The notes: a model not told the origin generated them from the sequence alone. 64,000 bases of DNA from Streptomyces bicolor (GCF_000719285.1 NZ_JOFS01000003.1:62001-126000); one strand, 5' to 3'; positions 44,070 through 52,604 are shown, counted from the stretch's first letter. Program-made: numbers and translations.

Positions 44070-44984
44070 TCAGGCGGCCACGAGTCGTTCGTACTCCGCC
44101 AGCAGCCCGTCGGTCGCCTCCCGGCCGGCGGGCCGCAGCGGGGCGCGGACCGGGCCCGCCGGCAGACCGAGCGCGTTGAGCAGCGCCTTGGCGGTCACCG
44201 TGCCGGGCAGCCCCGCCGACATCATCAACTCGATGAGCGGCGTGGCACGTTGTTGGAGGCGGGCGGACACGGGGGTGTCGCCCGCCTCGAACGCGTCGAG
44301 GACCGCACGGAGTCGGGCCGGTACGACGTTCGCGACCGTACTGATGTAGCCGGCGCCGCCCACCGCGTACAGCGCGAGGTTGTGCTCGTCGCAGCCCGCG
44401 TAGTACGCCAACTCCGTGCGGGACAGCACCTTCTGGGCGCCGAGGAAGTCGTAGGAGCAGTCCTTCACCGCGACGATCCGGGGGTGCTCGGCGAGCCGGA
44501 TCAGCGTCTCCGGCTCGATGCGGGTGCCGGTGCGGCCGGGGATGTCGTACAGCACGAGCGGCAGCCCGGCCGCGTCGGCCACCTCACGGAAGTGCGCCTC
44601 GACCGCGTCCTGCGGGGGCCTGCTGTAGTACGGCGCGACCACCAGCAGGCCGTCGGCGCCCGCCTTCTGCGCCGCCTGGGCCAGCTCGACGGTGTGCCGG
44701 GTGTCGAAGGTGCCCACGCCCGCGACGACCGACGCCCGCTCGCCCACCGCCTCCTTCACGGCCCTGACCAGCTCCGACTTCTCGGCGTCCGTCGTGGTCG
44801 GCGACTCACCCGTCGTACCGGAGAGCACCAGACCGTCACATCCCTCGCTCACCAGCCGGTCGGCCAGGCGCTGGGCGCCGTCCAGGTCGAGCGCCCCCGC
44901 CTCGGTGAAGGGCGTGATCATGGCGCACAGGGCGCGGCCGAAGGGAGCGGCGGGGGGCGAGGCGGAGGCGTCGGCAGTCGTCAT
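44070..44984 (-). CDS. dapA: 4-hydroxy-tetrahydrodipicolinate synthase (DapA family)
   Basis: A 304-residue aldolase of the DHDPS family that joins pyruvate and aspartate semialdehyde in lysine/DAP synthesis. LSGTTGESPTTT binds pyruvate, the tyrosine is in LYDIPGRTG, and the Schiff-base lysine in IVAVKDCSYD. I chose the ATG at 44984, which gives TTADASASPP before the conserved GRALCAMITPF. A location close to dapD supports a lysine role, although the family also contains other pyruvate-dependent aldolases. No strong ribosome binding site is seen. Confidence 0.9.
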   Translation of the reverse strand: MTTADASASPPAAPFGRALCAMITPFTEAGALDLDGAQRLADRLVSEGCDGLVLSGTTGESPTTTDAEKSELVRAVKEAVGERASVVAGVGTFDTRHTVELAQAAQKAGADGLLVVAPYYSRPPQDAVEAHFREVADAAGLPLVLYDIPGRTGTRIEPETLIRLAEHPRIVAVKDCSYDFLGAQKVLSRTELAYYAGCDEHNLALYAVGGAGYISTVANVVPARLRAVLDAFEAGDTPVSARLQQRATPLIELMMSAGLPGTVTAKALLNALGLPAGPVRAPLRPAGREATDGLLAEYERLVAA

Positions 44985-45143
44985 GGGAGTAGTGTCGGCT
45001 CGACAATCGCGTAGCTCCACTTAATTCTCCTAAGGGGTATTGCTTAGCGCTGCTTTGGTGTGGGGGTTTGCCCTATGTCCAAAGCCGGGCACTTGGGTCA
45101 CCATGGCCAGGACGGTCAAGGGCCCCTGGTCATGGGAGGCGTC

Positions 45144-45278
45144 ATGAAGCTCGGCAAGGCACTCGCCACCGGAGTCGCGGAAGAGCGGCCGCAGACCCAC
45201 GACGAAGAACTCGGACTCGATCAGGAACTCCAGGACCTCGAGGTGTCCGCGCCCGAAGAGGTCCCGGCCGCCCGATGA
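45144..45278 (+). CDS. Small acidic protein, 44 residues, coupled to a Cys-rich protein
   Basis: The frame starts MKLGKALATGVAEERPQ, becomes strongly acidic (DEELGLDQELQDLEV) and ends EEVPAAR. GGGAGG lies just before the ATG; an upstream ATG at 45075 would add 23 residues but has no ribosome binding site. Its stop overlaps the start of the next gene (ATGA), so the two are translated together. I recognise no family. A peptide precursor role is imaginable, but no leader/core pattern is evident. Confidence 0.55.
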   Translation: MKLGKALATGVAEERPQTHDEELGLDQELQDLEVSAPEEVPAAR

Positions 45279-45970
45279 GGCTGCGGCTTCCCGAGGAACG
45301 CCCGACGGAGCCGCCGACCGGATACAAGATCGCCCACCCGATGCTGTTCCAGGACGGCACCCGGGCCGGGTTCACCGGTGTGTCGCTGGGCGGCGCGCTG
45401 CCGTACGGAGTCCTGGCCGACGCATCCTGCGTCTACGGCCTGCGGCACCGGGCGCCGAGCCGCCGCTGCGACTGCGGCTTCCACTGCGTGCACGACCGTA
45501 CGACGGCCGAGGCGCTGCTGTGCACCGCCGAGCACCGGACGGCCGTACTGCTCGAAGTCACCGTGCTGGGCCGGTACATCCGCTTCGAGCGCGGCTTCCG
45601 CTACGCCCGCCAGCGGGTGCGCACCGCCACGGTCGGGCCGTGCGTCTGCGGTACGGCCGCCGCCGCCCTGGCCGACGCCGGCTGGGGCCGCCCAGGCTGG
45701 CGGGCGCTCGCCCCGTCCTGTGCGGGCTGTCTGCGCGGCCGTACGTCCGTCTCGCTCGCGGGGTTCGCCCGGCTGGCGGCGGAGGGGCTGCGGGTGGTGG
45801 CCGGCAAGGGAGTGTCCGTCGGGACGACCGACCCGGTACCGGCCGACGACCTCGGGGTGCCCGAACTCGCCGCCGAGGCCGCGCTGTTGCAGGCCCGCCT
45901 CGACTGGTTCCAGGCCCAGCTTGCCCGGCTGGGCGAGCACGGCCCGGGCGGCGGTGAACGGCAGGGATAG
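45275..45970 (+). CDS. Cysteine-rich putative zinc-binding protein
   Basis: A 231-residue soluble protein with clustered cysteines and histidines. They are CVYGLRH...RRCDCGFHCVHDR near the N-terminal third, then PCVCGTAAAAL, then PSCAGCLRG. A conserved-looking middle LLEVTVLGRYIRFERGFRYARQRV lies between the first two groups, and the C-terminal third is helical. Related actinobacterial hypothetical proteins share the C-x-CGF pattern and the ERGYRAERQRV-like strand, as I recall. Two Zn knuckles are a reasonable inference. Function is unknown. Confidence 0.72.
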   Translation: MRLRLPEERPTEPPTGYKIAHPMLFQDGTRAGFTGVSLGGALPYGVLADASCVYGLRHRAPSRRCDCGFHCVHDRTTAEALLCTAEHRTAVLLEVTVLGRYIRFERGFRYARQRVRTATVGPCVCGTAAAALADAGWGRPGWRALAPSCAGCLRGRTSVSLAGFARLAAEGLRVVAGKGVSVGTTDPVPADDLGVPELAAEAALLQARLDWFQAQLARLGEHGPGGGERQG

Positions 45971-46159
45971 CACAGGCCGGTCCGGGTACCCGGGGTTCCG
46001 AACCGGGGCAGCGGGCGCCTGACCGGAACCACGGCTTGCGAGCCCGGCACGGGACGGCCACCGCTCGGTGCGCGGAGCCGGTGCGCGGGCCGGTGAACCG
46101 CTCGCCCGGTTCGGACCGGACATCGGGGAGACCGAGGAGATCGAAGGAAGGGCACATCG

Positions 46160-46681
46160 ATGACGGACAGGAGGACGGGGCCGGAAGGGGCCGCAGGGGA
46201 GCCGGGCGGCGAAGCGGCCAAGGGTGCTGCCGCGAAAGGCGGAGCCAAGGGGCCCGAGGAACTGCGGCGGCAGATGGAGGAGCCGGTGACCGGGAGCGGC
46301 CCTGGCGACACCGCGGCGGACCTCGCGGGGACGGCGGACGCCAAGGGCCGAACCCTGACCCGTGCCGCCGACCTGATGGACAAGGCGGGCGCCATGACCG
46401 TGCAACTGCGCAGCAGCGTCGGTCAGGCCGGGCACGCGGTACATGACAAGGCGGCGCAGGCCGGGCACGTCGTGCAGGACCGGGCGACCCGCACCGGACA
46501 CGCCGTTCACGACAAGGCGACGCGCGCGGGTCACGCGGTGGAGGACAGTGTGCCGCGCCCCGTCCGCACCGTCGTCCAGGCCGGCCTACGTCATCCACGG
46601 CCGGTACTGGTCGCCGGGGTGGCGGTGGGAGCGGCGGTCGCGACGGGGATACTGCGGCGACGGCACCACACGCACCACTGA
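46160..46681 (+). CDS. DUF3618-like protein with 11-residue repeats and C-terminal membrane helix
   Basis: A 173-residue protein. PEELRRQMEEPV followed by DTAADLAGTADAKGRT resembles the DUF3618 start. Residues 90-133 are four tandem 11-residue repeats of the form AGHAVHDKATR, predicted to form an amphipathic helix with regular His and Asp. A hydrophobic segment near 149-164 (VLVAGVAVGAAVATGI) ends in RRRHHTHH. DUF3618 proteins are small membrane-associated proteins of unknown role, sometimes next to stress genes. Confidence 0.75.
   Translation: MTDRRTGPEGAAGEPGGEAAKGAAAKGGAKGPEELRRQMEEPVTGSGPGDTAADLAGTADAKGRTLTRAADLMDKAGAMTVQLRSSVGQAGHAVHDKAAQAGHVVQDRATRTGHAVHDKATRAGHAVEDSVPRPVRTVVQAGLRHPRPVLVAGVAVGAAVATGILRRRHHTHH
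46427..46558 (+). repeat. Four tandem 33-bp coding repeats
   Basis: In-frame repeats encoding AGHAVHDKAAQ, AGHVVQDRATR, TGHAVHDKATR and AGHAVEDSVPR inside the DUF3618-like gene. The 11-residue period fits an extended amphipathic helix (three turns). Confidence 0.8.
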
Positions 46682-46856
46682 GACGCCGGACGACGACGCG
46701 GCGAGACGGCGCGGGACCGGTCACCGGTCCCGCGCCCCGCTGTGTTATCCCGCCTCCTGCGAACCGCGCCCCCCTCAGGGATCGCTTGACCTCAAGTCCG
46801 GTTGAGGCCGAAAGGTGGTCGACGCACCCACCGACCACCGACTCCCGGAGGCCTCC

Positions 46857-47558
46857 GTGACCCGCCGCACCACCACCCACCCCGACCTCACCCGCCCCGA
46901 AACCGGCGCCCTCTTCTTCAGCACCTGGCGCGTCGGCACCCCCGTTCGGCAGCGACAGACGGTCGAGGCGATCGCCGATACCTGGCAGCGCCGCCCCTGG
47001 CCCGCCGACGGCCTCCTCGGCTACCACGTCTACACCGGCCACGACGGCTCCACCCTCCTCCACTACTCGCAGTGGAGGAGTGAGGACGCCTACGAGGCGT
47101 TCGTCAAGACGCACCGGCAGGAGCGCGTCGACGAGATCGACGTCGCCGTACCGGGCATCGAGCGACTGTGGCTCGGCCGGTACCGGCACCACCGCAGCGG
47201 CGGCCGGGAGGGCGACACCCGCGTCCCCGGCTGCGTCGTGATCGTCGACGTCGAGTTCGAGGGGCCCGACCCCGACCGTCAGCGCGCCTGGGTAGACGCC
47301 GTCTTCGAGGCGCTGGAGAGCGAGCCGACCCCTCACCCCGGCGGCATCGCCGGCCACTTCCACCTGAGCACCGACGGCACCCGCGTCCTCAACTACGCCG
47401 AGTGGGAGAGCGCCCAGGCACACATCGAAGCCCTCGCCGCTCCGGGCGACGGCATCGGCTCGGCGACGGAGCTGTGGCACCGCGTACAGAACTGGCCGGG
47501 TCTGAAGAGCAGCACGGTCAGCCGGTACGAGCACGCCCTCGGTCTCGTCCCCGACTGA
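46857..47558 (+). CDS. Protein with two antibiotic-biosynthesis-monooxygenase (ABM) domains
   Basis: A 233-residue protein made of two dimeric alpha/beta-barrel (ABM) halves. The first contains FFSTWRVGTPVRQRQTVEAIADTW...LLHYSQWRSEDAYEAFVK; the second VVIVDVEFEGPDPDRQRAWVDAVFEAL...VLNYAEWESAQAHIEAL. Such folds occur in small oxygenases and stress proteins; no cofactor motif is needed, so activity cannot be predicted. The GTG start follows GGAGG by 5 bp; an upstream GTG at 46815 would add 14 residues. Confidence 0.8.
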   Translation: MTRRTTTHPDLTRPETGALFFSTWRVGTPVRQRQTVEAIADTWQRRPWPADGLLGYHVYTGHDGSTLLHYSQWRSEDAYEAFVKTHRQERVDEIDVAVPGIERLWLGRYRHHRSGGREGDTRVPGCVVIVDVEFEGPDPDRQRAWVDAVFEALESEPTPHPGGIAGHFHLSTDGTRVLNYAEWESAQAHIEALAAPGDGIGSATELWHRVQNWPGLKSSTVSRYEHALGLVPD

Positions 47559-47574
47559 ACCGCAAAGGCCTCCT

Positions 47575-47612
47575 CCGAAAACTCGAACTGTCTGGACAAA
47601 AAAAGTTTTCGG
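47575..47612. promoter_or_regulatory. 9-bp inverted repeat upstream of the ArsR-type regulator gene
   Basis: CCGAAAACT and AGTTTTCGG are perfect complements separated by 20 bp, 16 bp before the regulator ATG. This could be an operator for that regulator or a weak terminator for the ABM gene. Confidence 0.5.
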
Positions 47613-47627
47613 TGAGACGGTGGAACC

Positions 47628-48239
47628 ATGCTGGACGTCACCGTGATCGAGGACCCCGAGGCCGCAGCCGTCTCCCTGGACCCCATAAGGGCCCGGCTGC
47701 TCGCCGAGCTGGCGGCCGGGCCCGCGTCGGCCGCCATGCTCGCCGGCAAGGTCGGGCTGCCCCGGCAGAAGGTGAACTACCACCTCAAGGCGCTGGAGCG
47801 GCACGGACTGGTCGAGCTGGCCGGTGAGCGCCGCAAGGGCAACGTGACCGAGCGGCTGATGCGGGCGACCGCGGCGTCGTACGTGATCTCGCCGCTCGCG
47901 CTCGCCTCCGTACAGCCCGACCCGGACCGTTTCCGGGACCAGCTCTCCGCCCGCTGGCTGCTCGCGCTCGGCGCCCGGCTCGTCCGGGACGTCGGTTCGC
48001 TGATCACCGGCGCGACCAAGGCCCGCAAGCGGCTGGCGACGTACGCGCTGGACGGCGAGGTCCGCTTCGCCTCGGCCGCCGAACGGGCCGCGTTCATCCA
48101 GGAGTTGACCGCGGGTGTGAGCGCGCTGATCCGCAAGTACGACGCGCCCGACGCCGAGGGCGGCCGGGATCACCGGATCGTCATCGCCGTACATCCCACG
48201 GTCAAGGACCAGCAGCCGACCCAGGAACTGAACCAGTAG
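47628..48239 (+). CDS. ArsR-family helix-turn-helix regulator
   Basis: A 203-residue regulator with an N-terminal winged helix (LDPIRARLLAELAAGPASAAMLAGKVGLPRQKVNYHLKALERHGLVELAGERRKGN) and a longer C-terminal helical domain. No metal-binding cysteines are visible in the DNA-binding part. It lies 16 bp before an SRPBCC/AHSA1-type gene, a pairing seen widely in actinobacteria, where the regulator controls its SRPBCC partner. The ATG follows GGTGGA. Confidence 0.88.
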   Translation: MLDVTVIEDPEAAAVSLDPIRARLLAELAAGPASAAMLAGKVGLPRQKVNYHLKALERHGLVELAGERRKGNVTERLMRATAASYVISPLALASVQPDPDRFRDQLSARWLLALGARLVRDVGSLITGATKARKRLATYALDGEVRFASAAERAAFIQELTAGVSALIRKYDAPDAEGGRDHRIVIAVHPTVKDQQPTQELNQ

Positions 48240-48255
48240 TACTCAGGAGCCCATC

Positions 48256-48990
48256 ATGTCCAAGGAATTCGAGATCGCCCGCGAGTTCGAGGTCGATGCC
48301 ACGCCGGAGCAGGTGTGGGACGCGATCACCAACAACACCGGTGGCTGGCTGTGGCCGTCGGAGCCGCCCGAGCCGCGCGTCGGCGGCAAGGGCGCGATGG
48401 GCTCCACGGTCACCGCCTGGGACCCGCCGCACCGGTACACCAACCGCATCGAGAACGTCGAGGAGATCGCCGAGCAGACCCTCAACCAGCTCGACTACAC
48501 CATCGAGCCGCGCGAGGGCGGTCGGCGTGCCTGGGTGCGGTACGTGCACAGCGGCATCCTCGTCGAGGACTGGGACAACCAGTACGACGCCGCGAACCGG
48601 CACACCGACTTCTATCTGCACACCCTGCGCCAGTACCTGACGCACTTCGGCGGCCGTACCGCCGCCTTCGCGACCTTCGACGGACCGGAGGCCTCGAAGG
48701 CCGCGGACGCGCTCGTCGCCGTCGGGCGGGCGCTCGGCGTCGGGGAGGACGTGGCCGAAGGGACGCGGTTGACGGTCCACGGGCCCGACGAGTTCGACGC
48801 CGTGGTCGACTTCCGCACCCCGTACTTCATCGGACTGCGCACGGACCGGGGCCTCACCCGGGTCTTCGGGCGCAACCACTGGGGCTACCCGGTCGGCATC
48901 TCCCTGCACGACTTCACACCGGGCGCCGACATCAAGGAGTGCGAAGCCGCCTGGCAGGACTGGCTGAACGGCGTGTTCAGCCAGTCCTGA
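48256..48990 (+). CDS. SRPBCC (AHSA1/START-like) domain protein
   Basis: A 244-residue protein whose N-terminal part is a Bet v1-like domain of the AHSA1 type (FEIAREFEVDATPEQVWDAITNNTGGWLWP...VTAWDPPHRYTNRIE...WVRYVHSGIL). A second half of about 100 residues (AFATFDGPEASKAADALVAV...FRTPYFIGLRTDRGLTRVFGR) looks like a divergent second domain. It is probably controlled by the ArsR-type regulator before it. The hydrophobic-ligand role is by family only. Confidence 0.85.
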   Translation: MSKEFEIAREFEVDATPEQVWDAITNNTGGWLWPSEPPEPRVGGKGAMGSTVTAWDPPHRYTNRIENVEEIAEQTLNQLDYTIEPREGGRRAWVRYVHSGILVEDWDNQYDAANRHTDFYLHTLRQYLTHFGGRTAAFATFDGPEASKAADALVAVGRALGVGEDVAEGTRLTVHGPDEFDAVVDFRTPYFIGLRTDRGLTRVFGRNHWGYPVGISLHDFTPGADIKECEAAWQDWLNGVFSQS

Positions 48991-49004
48991 GACCCCACCG
49001 GAGG

Positions 49005-50831
49005 TTACGGGCGGAACCGCAGCACCTGCGGGTCGTGGTCGCTGATCTGGTCGTTGAACTCCGCGTTGATGTGCACGCTGTCGTACTCGAAGTCGCAGTC
49101 GCGCCGGATCGACGGGCTGACCAGGATCTGGTCCAGCGTCTGGGCGTTGCCCTGGTAGACGTACGAGTAACGCTCGCTCTTCGGCAGCGACTTGATCGCC
49201 GACCAGAGCACGCCGTCGCCCTCGAGGATCTTCACGGTGTCGGAGAACTCGAAGTCGTTGATGTCGCCGAGGGCGATCACGTCCGCGTTCTTCTGCGTGT
49301 CGAGGATCTCCTTGACGAAGGCGTGGAGGGCCGTGACCTGCGCGTGGCGCTGAACCTCAGAGCTGCGGGCCGGCGGCTGGTACTGCGAGGTCAGACCCTG
49401 GTCGCCGCCCTTGGAGTTGAGGTGGTTGGCGATCACGAAGACGGTCTTGCCGCGGAAGACGAACTCGCCGGCCAGCGGCTTGCGGCTGTTGGTGAAGGCC
49501 GCGTTCGCCGGGTCGATCCGGCCCGGCGAGACCGTCAGCGCGGCCTTGCCGCGCACCTTCGTCACGCCGGCGGCGGTGGTGGCGTCGCCGCCCGCGCGGT
49601 CGGTGAAGGAGACCCGCTCCGGGTTGAACAGGAACACCTGGCGGATGTTGCCGCCCGGCTCACCGCCGTCGGCCTTGTCGACCGGGTCGATCGAGCGCCA
49701 GTCGTACGTCGGGCCGCCTGCCGCGACGATCGCGTCGATCAGCTTCTGCATCGTCTGGTCGGCGGCGACCGTACCGTCGTTCTTCGCACCGTTGTTGTCC
49801 TGGATCTCCTCCAGGGACACGATGTCCGGCGACTGCAGGTTGTTCACGATCGCGGAGGCGTGCTGGGCGAACGTGGCGTCGGACGGGTCGAGGTTCTCCA
49901 CGTTGTACGTGGCGACCGCCAGCTCCCCGCGCGACTGCTTCCGCGTCGTCTCCCGCTCCAGACCGGCGCTCTTGAGCGTGCCGATCTGGTTGGCGATCAG
50001 GGTGTAGCCGCCGAACTGGTTGTAGTCGAGGGGGCCGGCCGTGGCGCCCTGGAGGACGTCACCGACGTTCGCGACGGGGAAGTCGGCGGTCTTGCCCAGC
50101 GACTGGATCTGGATCCGGCCGGTGTTCTGGGAGTCGTAGGAACCGTAGACCGTACCGCCGCGGCGGTTGCGGTGCTCCCACGGCTTCACCGTGACCCACA
50201 GCTCGGTGTACGGGTCGGTGGCGCCGACCACGCGGGTGTCGGCGACCTGGACGTTCTCGCCCTCCAGGGACTCGTAGTAGTCCAGGGCGTACTTCGCGGG
50301 CTCCAGGGTCAGACCGTTGACCGAGCCGCCCGCGGAGCTGTCGCCCTGCGGGCTGTAGGCGGCCGGAACCGACTTCGCGTCGATCGCCTTGGCGGCCGGG
50401 ACGGCGTTGCCGCTGGAGACGACGGTGATCGTCGGCTTGGTGATCTCGGTCAGCGACTGGTTGCCGGAGGACGCGCCGCCCGGGACGTACTCCGCGACCG
50501 TGCCGGAGACCAGGACCGAATCGCCGACGGCGACCTTCGGGGCGGAGCTGGTGAAGACGAAGACGCCATCGCTGGTGGCCGGGTCGTCGTCCGCCTGGGC
50601 GTCCTGGATCCAGAAGCCTTTGGACGAGCCGTAGGTGCGCACGCCGGTGACGATGCCGGCCACGTCGGTGACCTGCTTGCCGGCGTACGGGGATATTCGG
50701 GTGCTGCCCTGGATGTCATGGATGCGCACGGAGTCGGCGTGCGCGGGCGCGGTCAGCGCGACGGTGGACGCCGCGGAGCAGACGGCGGCGACGGTGAGCG
50801 CGGCAAGACGCGCGGACTTGTTGCTCGGCAA
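49005..50831 (-). CDS. Secreted ExeM-like endonuclease/exonuclease/phosphatase-family nuclease
   Basis: A 608-residue exported nuclease. A signal peptide ends near AHA-DSV. An N-terminal OB-type domain (IHDIQGSTRISPYAGKQVTDVAGIVTGV...GFWIQDAQ) is followed by the EEP catalytic domain. This carries the motifs VATYNVENLDP, IVSLEEIQDNNG, FVIANHLNSKGGD, ALGDINDFEFSD and QISDHDPQVLRF, which hold the Asn, Glu, His and Asp active-site residues. Extracellular DNA degradation for phosphate or nitrogen is the likely role. I chose the TTG at 50831 because GGAGGG lies 6 bp upstream and the signal peptide begins there. Confidence 0.9.
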   Translation of the reverse strand: MPSNKSARLAALTVAAVCSAASTVALTAPAHADSVRIHDIQGSTRISPYAGKQVTDVAGIVTGVRTYGSSKGFWIQDAQADDDPATSDGVFVFTSSAPKVAVGDSVLVSGTVAEYVPGGASSGNQSLTEITKPTITVVSSGNAVPAAKAIDAKSVPAAYSPQGDSSAGGSVNGLTLEPAKYALDYYESLEGENVQVADTRVVGATDPYTELWVTVKPWEHRNRRGGTVYGSYDSQNTGRIQIQSLGKTADFPVANVGDVLQGATAGPLDYNQFGGYTLIANQIGTLKSAGLERETTRKQSRGELAVATYNVENLDPSDATFAQHASAIVNNLQSPDIVSLEEIQDNNGAKNDGTVAADQTMQKLIDAIVAAGGPTYDWRSIDPVDKADGGEPGGNIRQVFLFNPERVSFTDRAGGDATTAAGVTKVRGKAALTVSPGRIDPANAAFTNSRKPLAGEFVFRGKTVFVIANHLNSKGGDQGLTSQYQPPARSSEVQRHAQVTALHAFVKEILDTQKNADVIALGDINDFEFSDTVKILEGDGVLWSAIKSLPKSERYSYVYQGNAQTLDQILVSPSIRRDCDFEYDSVHINAEFNDQISDHDPQVLRFRP

Positions 50832-51152
50832 CGGGATCCCTCCGGGGACATACGTGGGTGCCGGGACGAGGGTGGTGCGTGGAACGTGGGGGGTGCGACC
50901 GGTGGGGCGGCGGCAACGCGCGTAGAAAACCCAGTGAACAGATGTCCGCCAGACTTCTACGCGCGTAATCTCCTGCCTGGTCACGCCACTTGTCAAGGTT
51001 TCGGCCATGTACGCCGCCTGACGGGGAGATGAACCGGGCGGCATGGGTGGAAATCCGTCTAGGCTGAGCGGTTGAGCCGTGATGTGAAGCGGCAGAGCCG
51101 TGATGCGTCGTGATGCGTACGGCCACGCAGAGCGCCCTAGGAGAAACAGCAG
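50832..51152. promoter_or_regulatory. Nuclease promoter region with a 12-bp inverted repeat
   Basis: On the minus strand TTGACA (50991-50996) and GAGATT (50967-50972) are 18 bp apart. Just downstream ACGCGCGTAGAA (50916-50927) and TTCTACGCGCGT (50955-50966) form a perfect inverted repeat with a 27-bp spacer; each arm contains the palindrome ACGCGCGT. This resembles a two-site repressor. Nothing else is seen in the 321 bp. Confidence 0.6.
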
Positions 51153-52598
51153 ATGTCAGACAGCTCCCGCTCCCCCCTGCCGCCGGTGCGGCTGCACCCC
51201 GAGGCGGAGCTGGCGCGGGACGCGCTGTCCACGCCGTTGCTCTCCCGGGCTGCCCGGCTGGCCCGCTGGGCCGGGCCCGACACCCGGGTCGACGCCGGGG
51301 GAGGGCTCGTCGAGGAGCAACTGCCGGCCGCCGCCGAGGTGCTCGGGCTGAGCGGGGACGACGCCGCCGCGTACGCGAGCGAGGCCTGGCGGGTGGCCGT
51401 CGACACCGGACTGGTCGAGATCGCCGACGAGGAGGCGGGCATCGTCGCGGCCGGCGCGGAACTGGCCGTGCTGACCGGCGGTTCGCCGCAGGACGTGCTC
51501 GGCGTGTGGCTCGGCGCGCTGGACACGGTCCTCGCCGATGCGAGCGTGCCCGACCTCGACGACCTGGTCGACGCCATGGACGCGGGCGGCGAGGTCGACT
51601 TCTCCTCGCTGGACTGGGACCCGGAGGCCGAGGCGGAGTTCCTCGACGGCGTCCTCGGCAACCTGTACCTGCTGACGGTCAGCGACGACGGCCCCGGCGA
51701 CAGCCCCGTACCGCTGCCCGCCCTCGCCGCGTCGATGATCGTGCCCAGCGACATGGGCGAGCCCACGAACGACGTGCTGGAGCAGGTGTCCGACGCGATG
51801 ATGCGCCTCGACGACCAGTTCCGGCTGCTGGCGCCGGTCGGCCTCGTGGACTACCAGCCGGTGGACGAGGCGCTGATGGCGGACGCCGAGGGCGCGGCCG
51901 ATGAGCAGCTGGGGGGCGTCGACGACACCGACGTGTCCCGCTACGGCATGGTGCGGCTGACCCCGCTCGGGCGGTACGGGCTGCGGGCGCGGCTGCTGGA
52001 GGCCGGGTTCGAGGCGCCGGCGGTCGGGGAGCTCGCGGACAAGGGCGCGGACGCGCTGCTCGACGGGACGGCCACGTTTCCGCAGGGCGCGGCCCAGGCC
52101 GAGACCGAGCAGTGGCTGGCCGCCCGGCCCGAACCGCTCAACGCGGCACGGGAGTTGCTGGCGGCGGCACGCGGCCTGGACGCCGGGGCGCCGCTGCGGC
52201 GGCTGCGCTGCCAGCAGGCGCTGTCCCTGGTGGGTGCGGAGGCCGAGCCGGCGCTGCGGGAAGTCCTCGACGATCCGGAGCTGGGCGGGCTGGCGCGGGT
52301 GTGGCTGACGGAGGCGGGGTTCGGTGATGTTCCCGCGCCGACGCAGGACCTGGTGTTCTGGCTTACCGTCGACACGGTTGCCGCGCAGCTGGCTGCGGAG
52401 GGGAACTCCGATGAGCTGAGGGCGTTGGTGGAGGGGTTGGCCGCGCAGCACAGTGGGTTCTTCGCCGCGGCTTGGCGGGTGGGTCATCCGGCTACGGCGG
52501 ATGTGCTGGAGGCGATGGGGCGGTTGCATCCGGACAAGAAGATCGCGAAGGAAGCGAGGAAGGCTGCGTTCAAGGCGCGGTCGCAGCAGGGGGGCTGA
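51153..52598 (+). CDS. Conserved hypothetical protein, 481 residues
   Basis: A soluble, acidic, Ala/Leu-rich and mostly helical protein. The N-terminal part (LHPEAELARDALSTPLLSRAARLARWAGPDTRVD) and the middle YGMVRLTPLGRYGLRARLLEAGFEAP read like winged-helix/linker segments. The C-terminal part (LRRLRCQQALSLVGAEAEPALREVLDDPELGGLARVWL...MGRLHPDKKIAKEARKAAFKARS) resembles HEAT-like repeats. I know similar long hypothetical proteins in Streptomyces but no function. AGGAG lies 18 bp before the ATG, with a purine-rich stretch nearer. Confidence 0.75.
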   Translation: MSDSSRSPLPPVRLHPEAELARDALSTPLLSRAARLARWAGPDTRVDAGGGLVEEQLPAAAEVLGLSGDDAAAYASEAWRVAVDTGLVEIADEEAGIVAAGAELAVLTGGSPQDVLGVWLGALDTVLADASVPDLDDLVDAMDAGGEVDFSSLDWDPEAEAEFLDGVLGNLYLLTVSDDGPGDSPVPLPALAASMIVPSDMGEPTNDVLEQVSDAMMRLDDQFRLLAPVGLVDYQPVDEALMADAEGAADEQLGGVDDTDVSRYGMVRLTPLGRYGLRARLLEAGFEAPAVGELADKGADALLDGTATFPQGAAQAETEQWLAARPEPLNAARELLAAARGLDAGAPLRRLRCQQALSLVGAEAEPALREVLDDPELGGLARVWLTEAGFGDVPAPTQDLVFWLTVDTVAAQLAAEGNSDELRALVEGLAAQHSGFFAAAWRVGHPATADVLEAMGRLHPDKKIAKEARKAAFKARSQQGG

Positions 52599-52604
52599 GC
52601 TTGT

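Noticed and set aside
45144..45278. RiPP precursor peptide
   Set aside because: No leader/core boundary, no Cys/Ser/Thr-rich core and no modifying enzyme nearby; the following Cys-rich protein resembles a zinc protein, not a RiPP enzyme.
45558..48194. Long minus-strand open frame over the Cys-rich, DUF3618 and ABM genes
   Set aside because: It crosses several recognisable genes on the plus strand, has no domain and shows the composition typical of antisense frames in GC-rich DNA.
50925..50957. PHO box in the nuclease promoter (GTTCACTGGGT on the minus strand)
   Set aside because: Only one 11-bp unit fits; the neighbouring units do not match, so the evidence is too weak.
48315..51032. 905-codon plus-strand frame across the SRPBCC and nuclease genes
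   Set aside because: It runs antisense to a nuclease with complete catalytic motifs, and its translation is compositionally biased without any conserved motif.
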